The notes under the pieces were generated by a model, which worked only from the letters and a program-made list of their open reading frames with translations, was not told the DNA's origin and searched no databases. From assembly GCA_032718475.1 (NCBI GenBank), contig JAUCBJ010000269.1, positions 1-23,966 on the forward strand: 23,966 nucleotides of DNA, in the 5' to 3' direction. Of this stretch, positions 1-10,231 are shown piece after piece. Within the stretch, counting starts at the first letter, position 1. Every line of letters starts with the position of its first letter. The stretch is from Nemertoderma westbladi. Its lineage: Eukaryota > Xenacoelomorpha > Nemertodermatida > Nemertodermatidae. The position numbers were made by a program, and so were the translations under genes.

Positions 1-2
1 GT

Positions 3-1703
3 AAATCTGGAATACCAGATATCTCACAAGGACTCTCACCTCTCTTGCAGAGAGCGATACGTCACTACAGTTCCTGGAATCGGCTCTGTAAAGCTGTCAC
101 CTATTTAAAACGATGTTTTCACCATCGTTACTCCGGGACAAAGACCCATAGTGATGATGCTCCATCAACATCTGCACGAGTCCATGTTGTTAAAGACCTT
201 CCCCAATACAAGATATCCGACAGGTTTCTAAAGGAGAAGATCAGTTACCAGGAGCATGATGAAACCAACAAACAGATGCTGAGACTCCTACAATGTTATG
301 AGGATTCCGATAAGTATTTCCTGTTGTTAAGAAATCCGCAGATGCGCTTAAGGGATCGCTTCTCTAGTACCATGATAGATGGGTTAATACGTGTTGGAGG
401 TCGGCTCACCAACGCCCCGTTATCCTTTGACACTAAGTTTCCCATACTCATTAGAAATCTTGATATACAAATCAAGATGATTGTAGATGTTCATAGCAAA
501 CTGTACCATGCTGGTAGAGAACGAGTTCTGAGCGAAATTCGAACTCGCTACTATTTTTATAAACCCCGTAGGGCTCTGAACCAAGTTCTTAGGAACTGCA
601 TACCCTGTAGGAAAGCATTCAGTAGGCCTTTGACACAGCGAGAGGCAGAATTACCTAGGGAAAGAGTAAGCTTCTATGAACCACCCTTTACTAATACCGG
701 TGTGGATTTATTTGGCCCTATTGAAGTATATCGTGCCCGGACTATAGTCAAGAGATGGTGTGTCATCTTCGTTTGTATGACTTGTAGAGCTATCCATCTC
801 GATATGGTAAACGATCTATCCACCAACAGCTTCGTGTTGAGTTTACGACGACAGATCGCTCGCTTCGGAACCAGTAACACGATGAGATCGGATAAGGGAA
901 CGAACTTCATTGGCGCCAACAACGAAATTCAAGCTTACGTAAAGGACTGGAACAAAAGACAGGTGGACGATCAGCTAAGGATAACAGCGTCTAGCTGGAC
1001 CTTCAACGCCGCCGACGCCCCTTGGTGGGGAGGAAGTTGGGAGAGATTGATTAGGAGCGTGAAGACTGCGTTCCACTTTATTGTGCCTTGTCGCGCTTAT
1101 CTCACCGACGAACTATTGCGGACGTTAATGGAGGAAATCGCCGCCTATCTCAACGAAAGACCGCTTATGCCAGTCTCTTCAAATCCTGATTCCCTGGAAG
1201 CGCTAACACCCGCGCACTTTCTACTGAAGAAACCCGTAGCCATGCTCCCACGATCGGAGATCACAGACGGAGACGAGTACTGCCGTCGAACCTGGCAACT
1301 TATGCAGTTGCTATCCCGTCGTTTCGCTGACCATTTCGAGAAACATTACCTGCCCACTCTACAACTTCGAACTAAGTGGTTTGCGCAGCAAGAAAACGTC
1401 AGCGCTGGAGACATGGTGCTTATTGTGGACCCCGATCTCCCACGTAAGCGATGGCAAACAGGACGTATCATCGAGACTTATATCTCGAGCGATGGTTTGG
1501 TGCGATCAGTAGAGCTCGTCGTCATGCGGCGGAACTTTAAGAAACCAGGGATAGTCTTTGAGACTCAACAGCTCAATCGCCCAGTGGGTCGTTTATGTTT
1601 ACTGGAAAGAGACAGAGAGCTCTCCGGAAACTATGGAAGGCAAGAAACTCTTCCCACGACCACTTCCCTAATCCAACCGACATCTAGGGACTCCCCAACT
1701 TAA
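3..1703 (+). CDS. BEL/Pao retrotransposon pol, integrase-containing C-terminal part (5' partial)
   Basis: The frame is open from base 3 with no start needed, so the left window edge cuts the ORF; it ends at TAA 1701-1703. The zinc-binding region has the LYHAG histidine motif near base 505 and NCIPC near base 595. The integrase core follows as a D,D,E triad: Asp in GVDLFG (codon 705), Asp in SDKGTNF (codon 891) and Glu in GSWERLIRSVK (codon 1041). The spacing of 62 and 49 residues is usual for BEL/Pao. The C-terminal segment has GDMVLIVDPDLPRKRW and DGLVRSVELVV, also typical of the family. Integrase inserts the reverse-transcribed DNA copy into the chromosome. The usual SDNG is SDKG here. No stop or frameshift interrupts about 567 codons, so this copy is relatively young. 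Reverse transcriptase and RNase H would lie upstream of the window. Confidence 0.93.
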   Translation, partial: KSGIPDISQGLSPLLQRAIRHYSSWNRLCKAVTYLKRCFHHRYSGTKTHSDDAPSTSARVHVVKDLPQYKISDRFLKEKISYQEHDETNKQMLRLLQCYEDSDKYFLLLRNPQMRLRDRFSSTMIDGLIRVGGRLTNAPLSFDTKFPILIRNLDIQIKMIVDVHSKLYHAGRERVLSEIRTRYYFYKPRRALNQVLRNCIPCRKAFSRPLTQREAELPRERVSFYEPPFTNTGVDLFGPIEVYRARTIVKRWCVIFVCMTCRAIHLDMVNDLSTNSFVLSLRRQIARFGTSNTMRSDKGTNFIGANNEIQAYVKDWNKRQVDDQLRITASSWTFNAADAPWWGGSWERLIRSVKTAFHFIVPCRAYLTDELLRTLMEEIAAYLNERPLMPVSSNPDSLEALTPAHFLLKKPVAMLPRSEITDGDEYCRRTWQLMQLLSRRFADHFEKHYLPTLQLRTKWFAQQENVSAGDMVLIVDPDLPRKRWQTGRIIETYISSDGLVRSVELVVMRRNFKKPGIVFETQQLNRPVGRLCLLERDRELSGNYGRQETLPTTTSLIQPTSRDSPT

Positions 1704-1721
1704 TATCGTTCGGAGTGGGCG

Positions 1722-2030
1722 TGTGACTCTATTATTTTATATTATTTTATTATTTTTATATTTATGTATGTATTACTATGTAATTTTATTATAATCGTTT
1801 TATTTAATTTAGTAGAATATTATTTAGCGATTATTTTGTAGAATAGTGCAATATATTCGTGTTTATTACGTACGTAATTACTTATATTATATTTAGTGCG
1901 ACGGCGAAGAAATAATTATTTTTTCTCTTTCCTTACTGTCCGTATTATATTATAAATACGTAACTACAGTAAGATGAAATGTCCGTACTTATTAAAGTAC
2001 AATAAAGCCACTACTATATTTAAGTATTAT
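1722..2030 (+). repeat. candidate 3' LTR of the BEL/Pao element
   Basis: Eighteen bases after the pol stop, a purine-rich stretch (CGGAGTGGGCG) is followed by TGTGACTC, a plausible polypurine tract and TG.. LTR start. An AT-rich tract follows, with AATAAA at 2001. Without the 5' LTR in view, neither the end nor the identity of the LTR can be confirmed. Confidence 0.35.
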
Positions 2031-2221
2031 TGGTAGGCAGAGTATTAGGAATGCAAAGTTCAGATCCTCGTGTCTCGGCTAAACCAAGCTCTGGGTAGAC
2101 CTTGGAAACGACTTGCCTCTTCACACTGACATTGCTTCGTGCGATATTGCTCTCATACCGTATATTAAATAATACATATAGTAGCGTGATGTCCCTTTAA
2201 CAGTAGCGTATAACGCAAAAT

Positions 2222-2570
2222 AAATCTGTTAAACCCTTTGACCATCTGTAATTCTAGTCGATTAAGATATCGCGGCACCCACCGATATACTTGAAAGACA
2301 AATTCTAGAATCAGTGGTTAACGTCCCCAGACAAGTTCTGGAATAAATCGGTGCCCATCTCAAATATTAATTATTTAATATTTGCAAATCTAATAAATCA
2401 AAATCTGTAAAATTCAGATCCTTCAACAATTCTAGTCAATTAAGATATCGTAGCATTTACCGATATTCTTAAAAAAGACAATTGTCATAGAATTAAGGAT
2501 CTTGTGTCCCTAGACATGTTCTAGAATCAAAATATGTCCATTTAATTATCAAATAATAAAATTTCAGGGA
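2222..2570 (+). repeat. imperfect direct repeat, two copies about 178 bp apart
   Basis: Copy 1 starts near 2222 (AAATCTGTTAAA) and copy 2 near 2400 (AAATCTGTAAAA). Both then carry ATTCTAGTC.ATTAAGATATCG, CCGATAT.CTT and a CTAGACA/CCAGACA..GTTCT core. Divergence is high, so the duplication is old. The surroundings (2031-3167) are AT-rich, and I see no gene in them. Confidence 0.6.
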
Positions 2571-3167
2571 ATAAATTTAAATTCATGCCTTTTAATGAAT
2601 TTAATAAATTGCCATTTTTACGCAATTTATAAAGTTCCCAAAATTCCATTAATTAATAGATCAAGGGAGCGGAGATTTATCTTATCATGCGTATGAGTGT
2701 GTGAAAGTCTCCCAAACATAGTCAATAGCCGATAAAATTCATAAAGTCATGTATAAAACAGAACATTGACTATTAAAGAATACTATTAAATAACATCCCA
2801 GATCTGTATGCATTGGAATTACCCTAATTCTACCGCTAGCTTTGCATAATGTCACCATAGCAACAACCACGCTAGAATTAGAATTGAGTTAAAAGAACAA
2901 TAGAAAGCTTGTCCCATTGAATAGCATAGGGAATAAATAGCGCACTACTAGTATCCAAGGATACATAATAATACAGTGACATTCTGGAAGGCATTGACTA
3001 ACGGACAAATGGCCCGAATGTGTGTAATTTGTGACAAGTTGTGTGTGTGGTATTTGTGAGTTTATAGGTGAATGTTACTGCTAAGGTGTGTTTACAGTAG
3101 CTAGTCGCAATCGTAAAAGTAACCTAACTCTCCAAGGAAAACCTGAAGTACATCTAAGCCTTTGGGA

Positions 3168-3275
3168 CGGACAGTCGAGTGACTTGTGCCGGTTGTCGTT
3201 GTCGTTGTGCGGCTACGTCGTTGGCGAAAGTACAGCGGCGACGACACATCGGCGCTGAGGATCTCGTACTGTCCG
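3168..3275 (+). other. long imperfect hairpin (structured DNA/RNA candidate)
   Basis: Three nested stems are visible. 3168-3179 pairs with 3263-3275 (CGGACAGT/ACTGTCCG then CGAG/CTCG with a one-base bulge). 3186-3191 pairs with 3250-3255. 3194-3208 pairs with 3232-3246 over 15 consecutive positions, three of them G-U on the + strand. The apical loop is about 23 nt. The stretch is GC-rich in an AT-rich region and sits just upstream of the decayed ORF at 3280. It could be a structured leader of an old element or a foldback remnant; the function is unknown. Confidence 0.55.
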
Positions 3276-3279
3276 GGGG

Positions 3280-3779
3280 TTGATTGGGGTAGGCAGCGAC
3301 GCCCGCTCGCCTAAATATAAACTCATTATAATATGGATAAACTCATATATAGCAGATATGACGGAGTTGATAGAAGATGGTCTTGGTATCGGGGAGCGAT
3401 ATACTCTACTTTTACAAGCGTTTGTTGATAGCTTAATACGCGGCGACGTTAGTCCAACTGCTGCGGAGGACGATGGTCGTTATATCGAACCGCCAATGTC
3501 CCAAGAGCAGCTCGCGCGAGTTGGACTATAGAAAATTCGCTGCTCGATATACGCAGCGTAATGGTACGTATATGGGCTTCTTAACTACTGATCATCCTAT
3601 CGATTTACACAATACGGACTATGTCGACTATATATCCTGCCCAGCGGAGTCGGAACCATAAACTGAAATTCGAATGCGAAAATTCTATTCGAAATCGGCT
3701 CGAAAGAAAAGACATTAAAGAAACAAATAAACGCGGTAACTCCAACATATATTTGGAATTCTTGATAGAAGCATTGTAA
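3280..3779 (+). pseudogene. unrecognised decayed ORF spread over three frames
   Basis: Three overlapping open stretches read as protein-like sequence when followed in order. The first is 3280-3531 (with a better ATG at 3358, MTELIEDGLG). A second frame takes over near 3517 and runs to 3661 (ELDYRKFAARYTQRNGTYMG). A third runs from about 3648 to TAA 3777-3779 (KLKFECENSIRNRLERK). The order and the short overlaps suggest one ORF of roughly 140-165 residues broken by two frameshifts. I recognise no family. A position between retroelements and after a structured leader would suit a gag-like ORF, but that is inference. An alternative is chance open frames. Confidence 0.35.
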
Positions 3780-4224
3780 CAACAAATAAATATCATCCGC
3801 GTTTCCCCTACCAGACGTGCGTCTTTGGTATTATTACGGTAAATGCCCTAGACCCAGCCAATAAACGGAAAGACATAAACATCCACGGAAACGTTGTGTT
3901 AAACACAGTTGTGTTCGTTATATTTACTGGAGTTTCGAGCGAAACTTGTTTGACGTATCACCTATGCTCACTCGGCTCTAACGATCCTAGAGTAAACCTA
4001 CGATCAGAGTCCCGGAATACTCGGTCAAACCTCCTCATTCCTTAGTTGGACCTCAGACCTGCGATCCTGGTGGTGTCGCGGATCCTCGCGGACGGTATTC
4101 ACTGTTCAAGATCTAGTGCTACCCTAACAATTAATCGGTAACACTCCGACAGTGATTTCTAGCTAGCCGCCCATCTTACCTAGCCGGATTATGACGCAGA
4201 CACCTAATATTACTATCCAACCGT

Positions 4225-4686
4225 ATGGTCGTCCCGTTTAACGCAATACAACCCTTCATCAAGGTGAAGGAGAGCGTTGTACGACACGAGTTAAACGCTA
4301 TTCTATAAAGATCAACAAAGAAACCTGCGTTTGTTCAGATAAACGTAAGTTATAACAGTAAGTCCAATCGATAAACGAATTGGCCTTATCTCAGTTCGAT
4401 TGGGAAACCTCGAATCTCAAAGAAGATATCAAGCTTAGAAAACCCTATTCTCTGCGAGAGTTTTGGACGAACGTATCCCATGACAAGCGGAGGAAAATCA
4501 GCTCGAGGAGAAGCATATCGAAATGGACGATACACTGACCGTAAACCCAAACCTTCTAATGCAATCATATTGCACCCTTCACCCAGGAGTTATGGCCCTC
4601 CTAGTAAAGTGGCTTCCCCCAAAGAGAAAATGACTCTTGCTAGCTTTAAAAAACTGCGTAAACGCCGTCCGCGCAAGAAAGACTAA
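4225..4686 (+). pseudogene. unrecognised decayed ORF with a very basic C-terminus
   Basis: Three coding-like pieces are seen. 4225-4308 opens MVVPFNAIQPFIKVKESVV. 4362-4538 contains FDWETSNLKEDIKLRK and SLREFWTNVSHDKRRK. 4480-4686 runs in another frame to RKPKPSNAIILHPSPRSYG and ends KKLRKRRPRKKD. The last two overlap around 4480-4538, as expected from a frameshift inside one ORF. The Lys/Arg-rich tail would suit nucleic-acid binding, for example a gag or ORF1 type protein. No zinc knuckle or enzyme motif is seen, and the family is not recognised. It may belong with the remnants at 3280-3779. Confidence 0.35.
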
Positions 4687-6230
4687 CTGTTTAGAGTATT
4701 TATGTATATTAGAAATTGTGATTTTGTATATTTTATAGACTTAAATCCCATTTTCTGGGAGCGGTGTAAAAGCTTTTGTGGGATAACTGATTCGTTTGCC
4801 TTGTTGGCCAGTTCCCCCCCGGTCGCTAGAATACTCTAAAGGGATCTATAGCTAAAATAGTGCAAGCTACCAGCTTATTGGCTGATTTGCTGTACGCAGG
4901 TATCTGGGCTCTGTTTAATCGGCCAACCAGCCTAGGGAGGTTGCGTCATAGCCTTGTTTTTGTATCTCCCAATAGAATTTGAGTTAGCCTTGATTTTGAC
5001 CTATCACAGAAATTTTCCTATCTCACTGCTCTTTCTCTGTGTTGAACGGGAGCTTCGTGGAATAAGGGTAGTTGGTATCCTCGTATAGAGTAGTAGTCAC
5101 GAGTTTTTAAAAGCCACGAAAGAACGGCTTTGTAGTGTTTTGTGCTTTCTGCTTTTTAGCTCAACACTAGTAGGTTTAATTATAAGGACATATATCCTTT
5201 AACTGCTGACGTATAACTGCTGCTAAATATCACTCTGTGAATATCACTCTGCAATTTCGTAGTCACGAATCACGGCGTGACTCGGCTCAATCAATACTGT
5301 ATACTGCTATTTGTTGTCGGTTATTCATTATATTTGTTGATGAATTATTATATTGGAATAACGAGAAATAACCCCGAAAACCCAATATTCTTGATATACC
5401 GAAGGTAAGAGAGAAAGGTTACCAATAACGATTGTGACTTATGTTAAAGTGGTTTGAAGTGAATCTAATGTTATTTGATAGACCCTACATGAGTCAGTCT
5501 GTGTTCCTTTTATATGTGACTAAAATCAGTGAAGATTGGCAGATTAGTGTGCAGTATTGTGCAGCATTGTGTACGAGTGAGTCTGTTAAAGAAGCATTTC
5601 CTAAAGAATGCGCCATATATGTGAATTATAATTAAGCCATATCGTTGTGAGTAGTTTAAGTCATAACTCTGTTTATATAAATAAAGCGCCACGTCCTAAA
5701 GGAACTGTTAATATTCCCTAAGGTGAATAATATTGTCAGAGATTATATAATACTGTCAGTCGAATAATACATTAGGCTTACATAGCAATAAAAATTAAAC
5801 CGTCGAACCCAATCTCCCGGGAATATCCAGCGGGTGAATGATCGCGCACAGATTGGTTTCGACTAGTGTAGTTAATCAAATACTTGTCATAGGCTAAAAA
5901 GCGATTTAATATCTAGAAGACATCTTAATTTGGCGGGTTAAACTGCCAAAGGTCTGAAAGCGCGAACAGTTATGGATGGGATAATTTATAATTTGTTACT
6001 TAAAATTTTTCTGTCAATTTACTGTCAAAAATTCTGTCAAGTATTTAGATAAATAAAGGTAGAAAAACAAACTTAGTAAAAGAACTGCGATGCATGTTTA
6101 TGAATTAAGTGGGTTAATAGTGTGCAAGTAATTGTGATTCATGCGTCGGTTAGAGTATTTAAGTAATGGCGTTTTACTTGGTGTTTAAAAGACCAATTTG
6201 GACCTTATTATTTCTGTAAAAATGCTTTAA
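4687..6230. other. non-coding stretch, no supported gene
   Basis: AT-rich sequence. Only short chance ORFs are present, such as 64 codons at 5441-5635 with no recognisable features. Two tiny tandem duplications occur at 5205-5250 (AACTGCTG.. and AATATCACTCTG, each twice). No RNA gene or element border is evident. Confidence 0.5.
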
Positions 6231-8744
6231 ACCATCTCTACAGTTTTTGCTGGTGACCTGAATGCCCAAATTGGCCCAGAAGACATCAAGGGTTACACCT
6301 ATAACACCAGTTCTAACAGAAATGGGTACTTACTTTTAGACCTAATGGAAGAATGTGAATTGATACCAACAAACAACACATTCGAAAAGAGTAAGGGGAA
6401 GCTATGGACCTTTCAATACCCTAATGGAACCAAAGCACAACTGGATTACATCCTCATAAACAAAAAGTGGAGAAACAGCATGATCAACTGCGAGGCATAC
6501 AGCTCGTTCAACCTAATTGGTTCGGACCACAGAAGTGTGACCGCAGAGATCAGACTCAGTTTGAGAGCCTGCAAACCCAGGACAAGCAAGCAAATCAAAT
6601 ATGACTGGGAAAATCTTAGAACTGACAATGCTGTAAAGGATGCTTATACAGTAGAAGTTCAAAACCGCTTTGAAGCACTTCAGTCAATGGATGAAGACCA
6701 ATCCACCAATTCAATATACCAGAATATAATAACAGCCCACAAGGAATCAGCTAAGAGGCATATCCCCAAGAAACCCAAACGAAAACAATATGTGCCATGG
6801 CAAAACTCTGAGGTTACTTGTAAGAGAGAAGATCTTAAGATAGCCTACAAAGTTAAAACCGAACAACCAACAACCGAAAACATTAACAAGGTTGAGAAAG
6901 CTAAGGACGATCTTAAATTGGCCTACAACATCAGCCAGGAAAAGTACATACAGGATAAAACTGAAGCAATTACAACTGCTCACATACAGCAACAATCAAG
7001 ACTTACCTGGCAAACTGTAAATGAGGTATCTGGTCGGAAAAGTTGTGCAAAGGGGCGCCTCAAAGACGATAGTCCTGAAGAACGTGTTGGGAAGTGGAAA
7101 AATCACTTCAGCAACTTGCTTGGGCAGCCACCCAACATCGAGGTCAGCCCTACAAGGAAAATATATGACAAGACACTACCTATAGAAACAGGGGACTTCA
7201 CACCTGCCGAACTCCAAAGAAGCATTAAAAGCATGTCCAATAATAAAGCGAGTGGATTAGATGAAATCCCAGCGGAGGTATGGAAAACCGGAGTGCTAAA
7301 CAGACCATTATTGAATGTTTGCAACCGGATGTTAAAAGGGGAAAAGCCACCACCAATTTGGACTAAAGGTCAACTAAAGCCTCTCCCCAAGAAAGGAGAC
7401 CTCGGCATACCAACAAACTATCGTGGGATCTGTCTGATTGTGGTAGCTGCCAAAATATACAATAAAATGAATGGGAGAATCTTTTAGGCTCGTTAAGCCA
7501 ACGAATGCTTGTTCACCACCATGTGATCTTCCACAGTAAACCCTTCCACTCTTTAATTAATAAAATGATTCTATATAGGATTAGGCCTCACATAGAGAAA
7601 CTACTGCGTAAGAGCCAAAACGGATTTCGACCAAGTAGATCAACAATAGCTCAGATACTTGCACTACGGAGACTGATTGAAGGAATTAAGTCAAAGAATC
7701 TCCCCGCTGTCATGACTTTTGTGGACTTCAAGAAGGCATTCGACTCCATCCATAGAGGTAAAATGCTTGAAATCCTAAGAGCTTATAGAATACCAGAAGT
7801 AATTGTTGCTGGCATTGGATTGTTATATTGTGAGACAGAAGCGCAGGTACTCTCACCAGATGGTGAAACTGAGTTTTTCTCAATCCTGGCTGGCGTACTG
7901 CAAGGTGACACATTAGCGCCATTACTATTTGTAATTGTGCTGGATTACGCAATGAGTACGGCCACAAAGACCTGGGATTCACACTTCAAGAACGCAGAAG
8001 TAGTAGATATCCGGCAACTACAGTCACAGACACCGACTTTGCGGATGATATCGCCCTGCTCTCTAATACCCTAGCAGACGCACAGCTTCTACTAAATAAA
8101 GTGGAGAGGGCTGCTAAGGAGGTTGGATTGCATATAAATGCTACAAAGACCGAATTCATGACCTTTAATGTTGATGGAAACTTGACAACCATTGATAATA
8201 ATCAACTAAGGAAGGTCGATGACTTCCAGTACCTTGGATCATGGATAGAGAGTAGCAAAAAGGACATAGAAGTTAGGAAAGCAAAGGCTTGGGTAGCTCT
8301 ATCAAAAATGGATACCATCTGGAAATCAGATCTCTCCAGGCACCTGAAGACTAAGTTCTTTCGAGCCACAGTGGAAAGTGTATTTTTATATGGGGGTGAG
8401 ACCTGGACACTGACTAAATCACTTGAACAACGAATTGATGGTTGCTACACAAGACTACTAAGGGCAGCCCTAAACATCAGCTGGAGACAACGCATGACAA
8501 ACGCCGAGCTTTATGGTACAATACCACCTGTATCAACCACCCTCCGTGAACGCAGATTAAGATTCAGTGGGCACGCTGGCGAAGTAAAGACGAGGTCATA
8601 CCAGATCTACTTTTCTGGCAACCAACTCATGGAAAGCGTAGTCGTGGACGACCGGCCATAACATATATAGATCAACTTGAAAGGGATACTGAACTTTGGA
8701 GAAACGAAATTGCGACAACTCGCATTCATTGTGGTTTAATATAG
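6231..8744 (+). pseudogene. LINE endonuclease/reverse transcriptase ORF, disrupted
   Basis: The product would nick DNA and copy the element's RNA at the nick. Endonuclease C-terminus: GDLNAQIG near 6255, QLDYILINKKWR near 6440, GSDHRSV near 6522. RT: PLPKKGDLGIPTNYRGICL near 7383, QNGFRPSRST near 7617, motif A FVDFKKAFDSIH near 7719, GVLQGDTLAP near 7891 and motif C FADD at 8038-8049. The C-terminal part has FLYGGETWTLT and TLRERRLRFSGH. Breaks: an inserted segment at 7461-7568 brings a TAG stop at 7485-7487. A frameshift of about one lost base lies near 7966-7974, before the frame carrying FADD. Another is at about 8574, after which the frame runs WRSKDEVIPDLLFWQP to TAG 8742-8744. All catalytic motifs of the visible RT are present but in different frames, so this copy is dead. 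Confidence 0.88.
7461..7568. repeat. 88-bp insertion in the LINE RT, flanked by a 10-bp duplication
   Basis: AATAAAATGA occurs at 7461-7470 and again at 7559-7568, flanking 88 bp of sequence foreign to the RT. Both copies read N-K-M in the RT frame. Ignoring 98 bp (insert plus one copy) makes the RT run on from IYNKM to ILYRIRPHIEK, which is how the family reads. The insert has no inverted ends and no poly(A). It brings the TAG at 7485. The direct duplication indicates a true insertion event. Confidence 0.8.
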
Positions 8745-8760
8745 CAAATATGTTGCTATA
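8740..8760 (+). other. perfect 8-bp hairpin at the LINE 3' end
   Basis: TATAGCAA (8740-8747) and TTGCTATA (8753-8760) flank a 5-nt loop. The hairpin overlaps the terminal TAG of the LINE ORF. LINE RTs of several clades recognise 3' stem-loops, so this could be a template-recognition element, or simply chance AT-rich symmetry. Confidence 0.4.
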
Positions 8761-10084
8761 AACAAACATAGGTATAGCTATCCATCACCGTGTTCTAGAA
8801 CATAATCGGAATACACTGTGATTATCATAAATGCGTTCAATTCCTATGTGAAATTTCAGGTTCAAAAAAACTGTGGAGATGGTTTATTAGCATTATTAAA
8901 GAAAGAATGAGGTCCAAAACTTCTATGTAGCCCTAATAACACGTTCGTGGGGCCTTCGCGCAGCACGAGGCCCAGTTATGAGATACAAATTAAAATTGAG
9001 CGACTGTATCACAAAATCAGGTTTTGAGAAATTTACCCACACCACCAATCAATCCAAGAAAGGGGGACAGTACGTGTTCACCCCTTTTAATCTCTCCACC
9101 CCCCCCACCCTTCCCAACCACCAATACATAACCGCGACATCTACCACCCACGGAAGGGTAGAACGAACTTATTTCCAATCGCACGTTCAATATGCAAAGC
9201 CAGGTGGTGTATAGGAATATAGTCAACGCCGTACTCGTCTTAATTAAGCGTCGTTGCGCTCGTCCTGTTTTGTATTTAAATATATTTCCTAAACGCAGAC
9301 TGGCAATCTTTATAATTATGGATACGTGCAATATGCGAAACCAGGAATGGTTTATAGGAATATAATCAATGCAGAACGCAGTACTAAATGCAGTCGATGC
9401 AGTAATGATATTCAAATAATTAATTTAATACCAGTACCCTCTGTTAATGCCTCAGTGTAAAAACTTAGACAATTCAACTACAAAGAAATCCCATCAAAAA
9501 ATAATAAGCCCAATATTTATGAGGAAAAAACAAGTATGGATATAAATAAGTCTTCTGCAGTGGTAAAATGTTATTGACTGACATTTATTAAACGAGATCT
9601 GTCTAACACGCAATAACACAATAATAGACTGAATAGTAGGGAATTCAGATTTCCATCTCGTTAGCTAGCTATGGCCAATCTGTCTACCGGCCTGTACACA
9701 TGTGGTTACTTACATTCGCATTCCCATTGAAGAGCAACTGGCTGTTCTACACACACCAAACATCCTTCCCATCCTATGTACCAGCACTGAGCCAACTTGG
9801 ATGTTAACCAATAAATGAGCAGTATTTAATGAGAATCAATTTTTTATGCCGTTTTAATTACTTTAGATCAATTAAAGACACAATTATTAAAGCAAATCAC
9901 TTGAACTAATTAAAAACTATAATAGAATGGAGTATGTGGATTACATCTGTATAATTTTTAAGTATAATTATTTAAATCTTATACTGTAAAACAATTAATT
10001 TCCTTTAAAAGGCAGGTTGAAAATGGTGTTTTCACCGTAATCAACTTAATTAACGAATTAACTGCTATTATCTTAGCTTCTCGA
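8761..10084. other. non-coding stretch with a C-rich tract and a duplicated segment
   Basis: No gene is supported; the ORFs here lack motifs and overlap on opposite strands. It contains a C-rich tract near 9098-9122. A diverged direct repeat is present at 9181-9231 and 9325-9380, sharing CAATATG and TATAGGAATATA.TCAA. Confidence 0.5.
9181..9405 (+). repeat. diverged direct repeat, about 142 bp apart
   Basis: 9181-9231 (CACGTTCAATATGCAAAGCC..) and 9325-9380 (ACGTGCAATATGCGAAACC..) match across about 55 bp, including TATAGGAATATA. Weaker similarity continues for some 25 bp. This looks like an old tandem duplication. Confidence 0.55.
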
Positions 10085-10231
10085 AGGCCACACGGAAATT
10101 CTACTTGGAAAATTTCTAAACTTTTGCCAAACAACATGTGTACCAAGTTTGGATAGATTTCATCAAAGATTGGCCGAGTTATTAACGTTTAAAATTGAAC
10201 GCGACAGAACGACAGAACGACAGAACGACAG
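10085..10231 (+). repeat. probable retroposon 3' end with a short tandem-repeat tail
   Basis: The stretch ACCAAGTTTGGATAGATTTC, then ATCAAAGATTGGCCGAGTTA, runs into 3.6 copies of the 8-mer GACAGAAC (10203-10231). A conserved 3' segment ending in ACAGA-rich octamer repeats is a pattern seen at the ends of invertebrate LINE/SINE copies. The assignment is by resemblance only. Confidence 0.4.

Larger units (their letters stand above)
1..2030 (+). mobile_element. BEL/Pao LTR retrotransposon, 3' portion
   Basis: This comprises the pol 3' end plus the downstream non-coding part up to a poly(A) signal (AATAAA at 2001-2006). The 5' LTR, gag and most of pol are outside the window, so the element's borders and target duplication cannot be set. 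The right edge given here is a guess from the poly(A) signal. Confidence 0.6.
6231..8760 (+). mobile_element. 5'-truncated APE-type LINE (non-LTR retrotransposon), copy 1
   Basis: The element begins inside the endonuclease domain directly after an in-frame stop at 6228-6230. It runs through reverse transcriptase to a stop at 8742-8744 and a small 3' hairpin. 5' truncation is the usual result of incomplete target-primed reverse transcription. The protein resembles RTE-like elements often annotated as craniofacial-development-protein-2-like or endonuclease-reverse transcriptases; the clade is not settled here. No poly(A) tail or clear target duplication was found at the ends. Confidence 0.85.

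Noticed and set aside
4748-4770. LTR start after a purine run (GGGAGCGG then TGTAAAAG)
   Set aside because: No second copy of the following sequence exists in the window and no LTR end or primer-binding site is visible.
5441-5635. 64-codon ORF
   Set aside because: Short, AT-rich context, no motif and no flanking signals; consistent with chance.
9017-9415. 132-codon minus-strand ORF and the opposing 78-codon ORF at 8978-9214
   Set aside because: They overlap on opposite strands, include a poly-C tract read as glycine, and lie over an old direct repeat. No motif is present.
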